A stretch of DNA of 64,000 bases. Source: Colletes latitarsis. Lineage: Eukaryota > Arthropoda > Insecta > Hymenoptera > Colletidae. The notes under the pieces were generated by a model. That model was given only the letters and a program-made list of their open reading frames with translations. It was not told the origin of the DNA and did no database searches. A program made the position numbers and the translations under genes. Location of the stretch: contig NC_135136.1 in the NCBI RefSeq assembly GCF_051014445.1, positions 26,678,001 to 26,742,000 on the forward strand, in the 5' to 3' direction. This document shows, one piece after another, positions 63,100-64,000 of this stretch. Each line of letters opens with the position of its first letter. Positions within the stretch are counted from its first letter, which is position 1.

Positions 63100-64000
63100 A
63101 TGCGGAAAAGGCAAAATCATGAGCCAGATGCGGTCATAACCCAGACCTAACCCAGACCTAACCGGTGTTACCGACTAAAATACTGACCGAATCCAGGTTT
63201 AATTGACTGTTACTGTGTGGTACCACATTACTACGTGATACAAACCCGAAAATTCCCAGGATCTGGCCAACAACTATGCGAAGAAGGCAAAATCATGAGC
63301 CAGATGCGGGCATTACCCAGACCTAACCGGTGTTATACTCTAAAATATTGATCGAAACCAGGTTTAATTGACTGTTTCAGTGTGGTACCACATTACTGCG
63401 TGATTCAAACCCGAAAAAACCCAGGATCTGGCCAACAAGAATGCGGAAAAGGCAAAATCATGAGCCAGGTGCGGTCATAACCCAGACCTAACCCAGACCT
63501 AACCGGTGTTACCGACTAAAATACTGACCGAATCCAGGTTTAATTGACTGTTACTGTGTGGTACCACATTACTACGTGATACAAACCCGAAAATTCCCAG
63601 GATCTGGCCAACAACTATGCGAAGAAGGCAAAATCATGAGCCAGATGCGGGCATAACCCAGACCCAACCCAGACCTAACCGGTGTTATTCTCTAAAATAT
63701 TGATCGAAACCAGGTTTAATTGACTGTTTCAGTGTGGTACCACATTACTGTGTGATTCAAACCCGAAAAAACCCAGGATCTGGCCAACAAGAATGAGGAA
63801 AAGGCAAAATCATGAGCCAGATGCGGTCATAAGCCAGACCTAACCCAGACCTAACCGGTGTTACCGACTAAAATACTGACCGAATCCAGGTTTAATTGAC
63901 TGTTACTGTGTGGTACCACATTACTACGTGATACAAACCCGAAAATTTCCAGGATCTGGCCAACAACTATGCGAAGAAGGCAAAATCATGAGCCAGATGC
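63100..64000 (+). repeat. Right-edge dimer block, copy of 50,790-51,690
   Basis: This A/B dimer block shares AATGAGGAAAAGG and CATAAGCCAG with 51,479-51,520 (offset 12,313). It also shares CAGGTGCGGTC near 63,466 with 61,011, so it is a mosaic of the two sources. It runs off the end of the window. Confidence 0.87.

Larger units (their letters stand above)
1..64000 (+). repeat. 176-bp satellite DNA array filling the window
   Basis: The landmark GGATCT recurs at 175, 351, 527, 703 and 879, exactly 176 bases apart, and about every 176 bases to the end of the window. The other landmarks (CCCAGACCTAA pairs, TGTGGTACCACA, ACGTGATTCAAACC) keep the same order and strand throughout, so the array is head to tail with no inversion. 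No unique sequence interrupts it and no monomer contains an inserted element. Division gives about 364 monomers. 176 is not a multiple of three and most monomers carry stops in all frames, so it is non-coding. The family is not one I recognise. Length and organisation resemble centromeric satellites of plants and animals, which is inference only. Confidence 0.98.
40576..64000 (+). repeat. Array domain 4
   Basis: Variants that mark this domain are GATACAAACCCGAAAATTC, CAACAACTATGCGAAG, GATGCGGTCATAAC, GTTATACTCTAAAATATTG and a high share of GACTGTTACTGTG. It contains 23-monomer and 15-monomer duplications and repeated blocks of an A/B dimer. The first few hundred bases still carry domain 3-like monomers. 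Confidence 0.8.

Noticed and set aside
1..64000. CENP-B box
   Set aside because: I looked for TTCGnnnnAnnCGGG on both strands. GATTCGAACCAGAGAAAA in domain 2 fits the first half (TTCGnnnnA) but has GAAA where CGGG is needed. No monomer type I examined carries the full core.
1..64000. CRISPR-like array of regular repeats and spacers
   Set aside because: Conserved words recur every 176 bases, but the sequence between them is also homologous from unit to unit. There are no unique spacers, leader or cas genes.
1..64000. Inserted transposons or inverted array segments
   Set aside because: I followed the landmark order through the window and found no break by unrelated sequence and no stretch with landmarks on the opposite strand. 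Small, old insertions inside a monomer would still need an alignment to exclude.

Overview
The whole 64,000-base window is one uninterrupted tandem satellite array. The monomer is about 176 bp, head to tail, always in the same orientation, giving roughly 364 copies (64,000/176). I found no gene, RNA gene, transposon, CRISPR array or unique spacer. Both ends of the window lie inside monomers, so the array continues in both directions. A near-nucleosomal monomer in long, higher-order-duplicated arrays points to a eukaryotic chromosome, most likely a (peri)centromeric or other heterochromatic block of a plant or animal. I do not recognise the satellite family and cannot name the species.

Monomer anatomy, counted from the conserved GGATCT: GGATCT at 1-6; a purine-rich stretch to about 50; two tandem copies of an 11-mer, CCCAGACCTAA, at 58-79; CCGGT at 80-84; a two-allele block (GTTATCCTCTAAAATATTG or GTTACCGACTAAAATACTG) at about 84-102; a variable block at about 103-133; a KpnI-containing dyad, TGTGGTACCACA, at 134-145; then ACGTGATTCAAACC and an A-rich end. 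Monomers differ by combinations of block alleles and by the number of 11-mers (one, two or three, giving about 165, 176 or 187 bp).

Four domains can be separated by diagnostic variants, with boundaries that are my judgement: domain 1 (about 1-18,430), domain 2 (about 18,430-30,409), domain 3 (30,410-40,575) and domain 4 (40,576-64,000). Each is built from nested segmental tandem duplications of many monomers. The clearest have periods of 1,408 bp (8 monomers), 2,632 bp (15), about 4.2 kb (24), about 4.04 kb (23) and about 3.17 kb (18). Copies differ by loss or gain of whole monomers and by scattered point changes. Segments typical of one domain rarely occur in another, so exchange is mostly local.

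There is no gene network here. What the sequence records is array evolution by unequal exchange or conversion: homogenised single-monomer blocks, an emerging 352-bp A/B dimer, and several layers of higher-order duplication. Centromere function is plausible but unproven from sequence alone.
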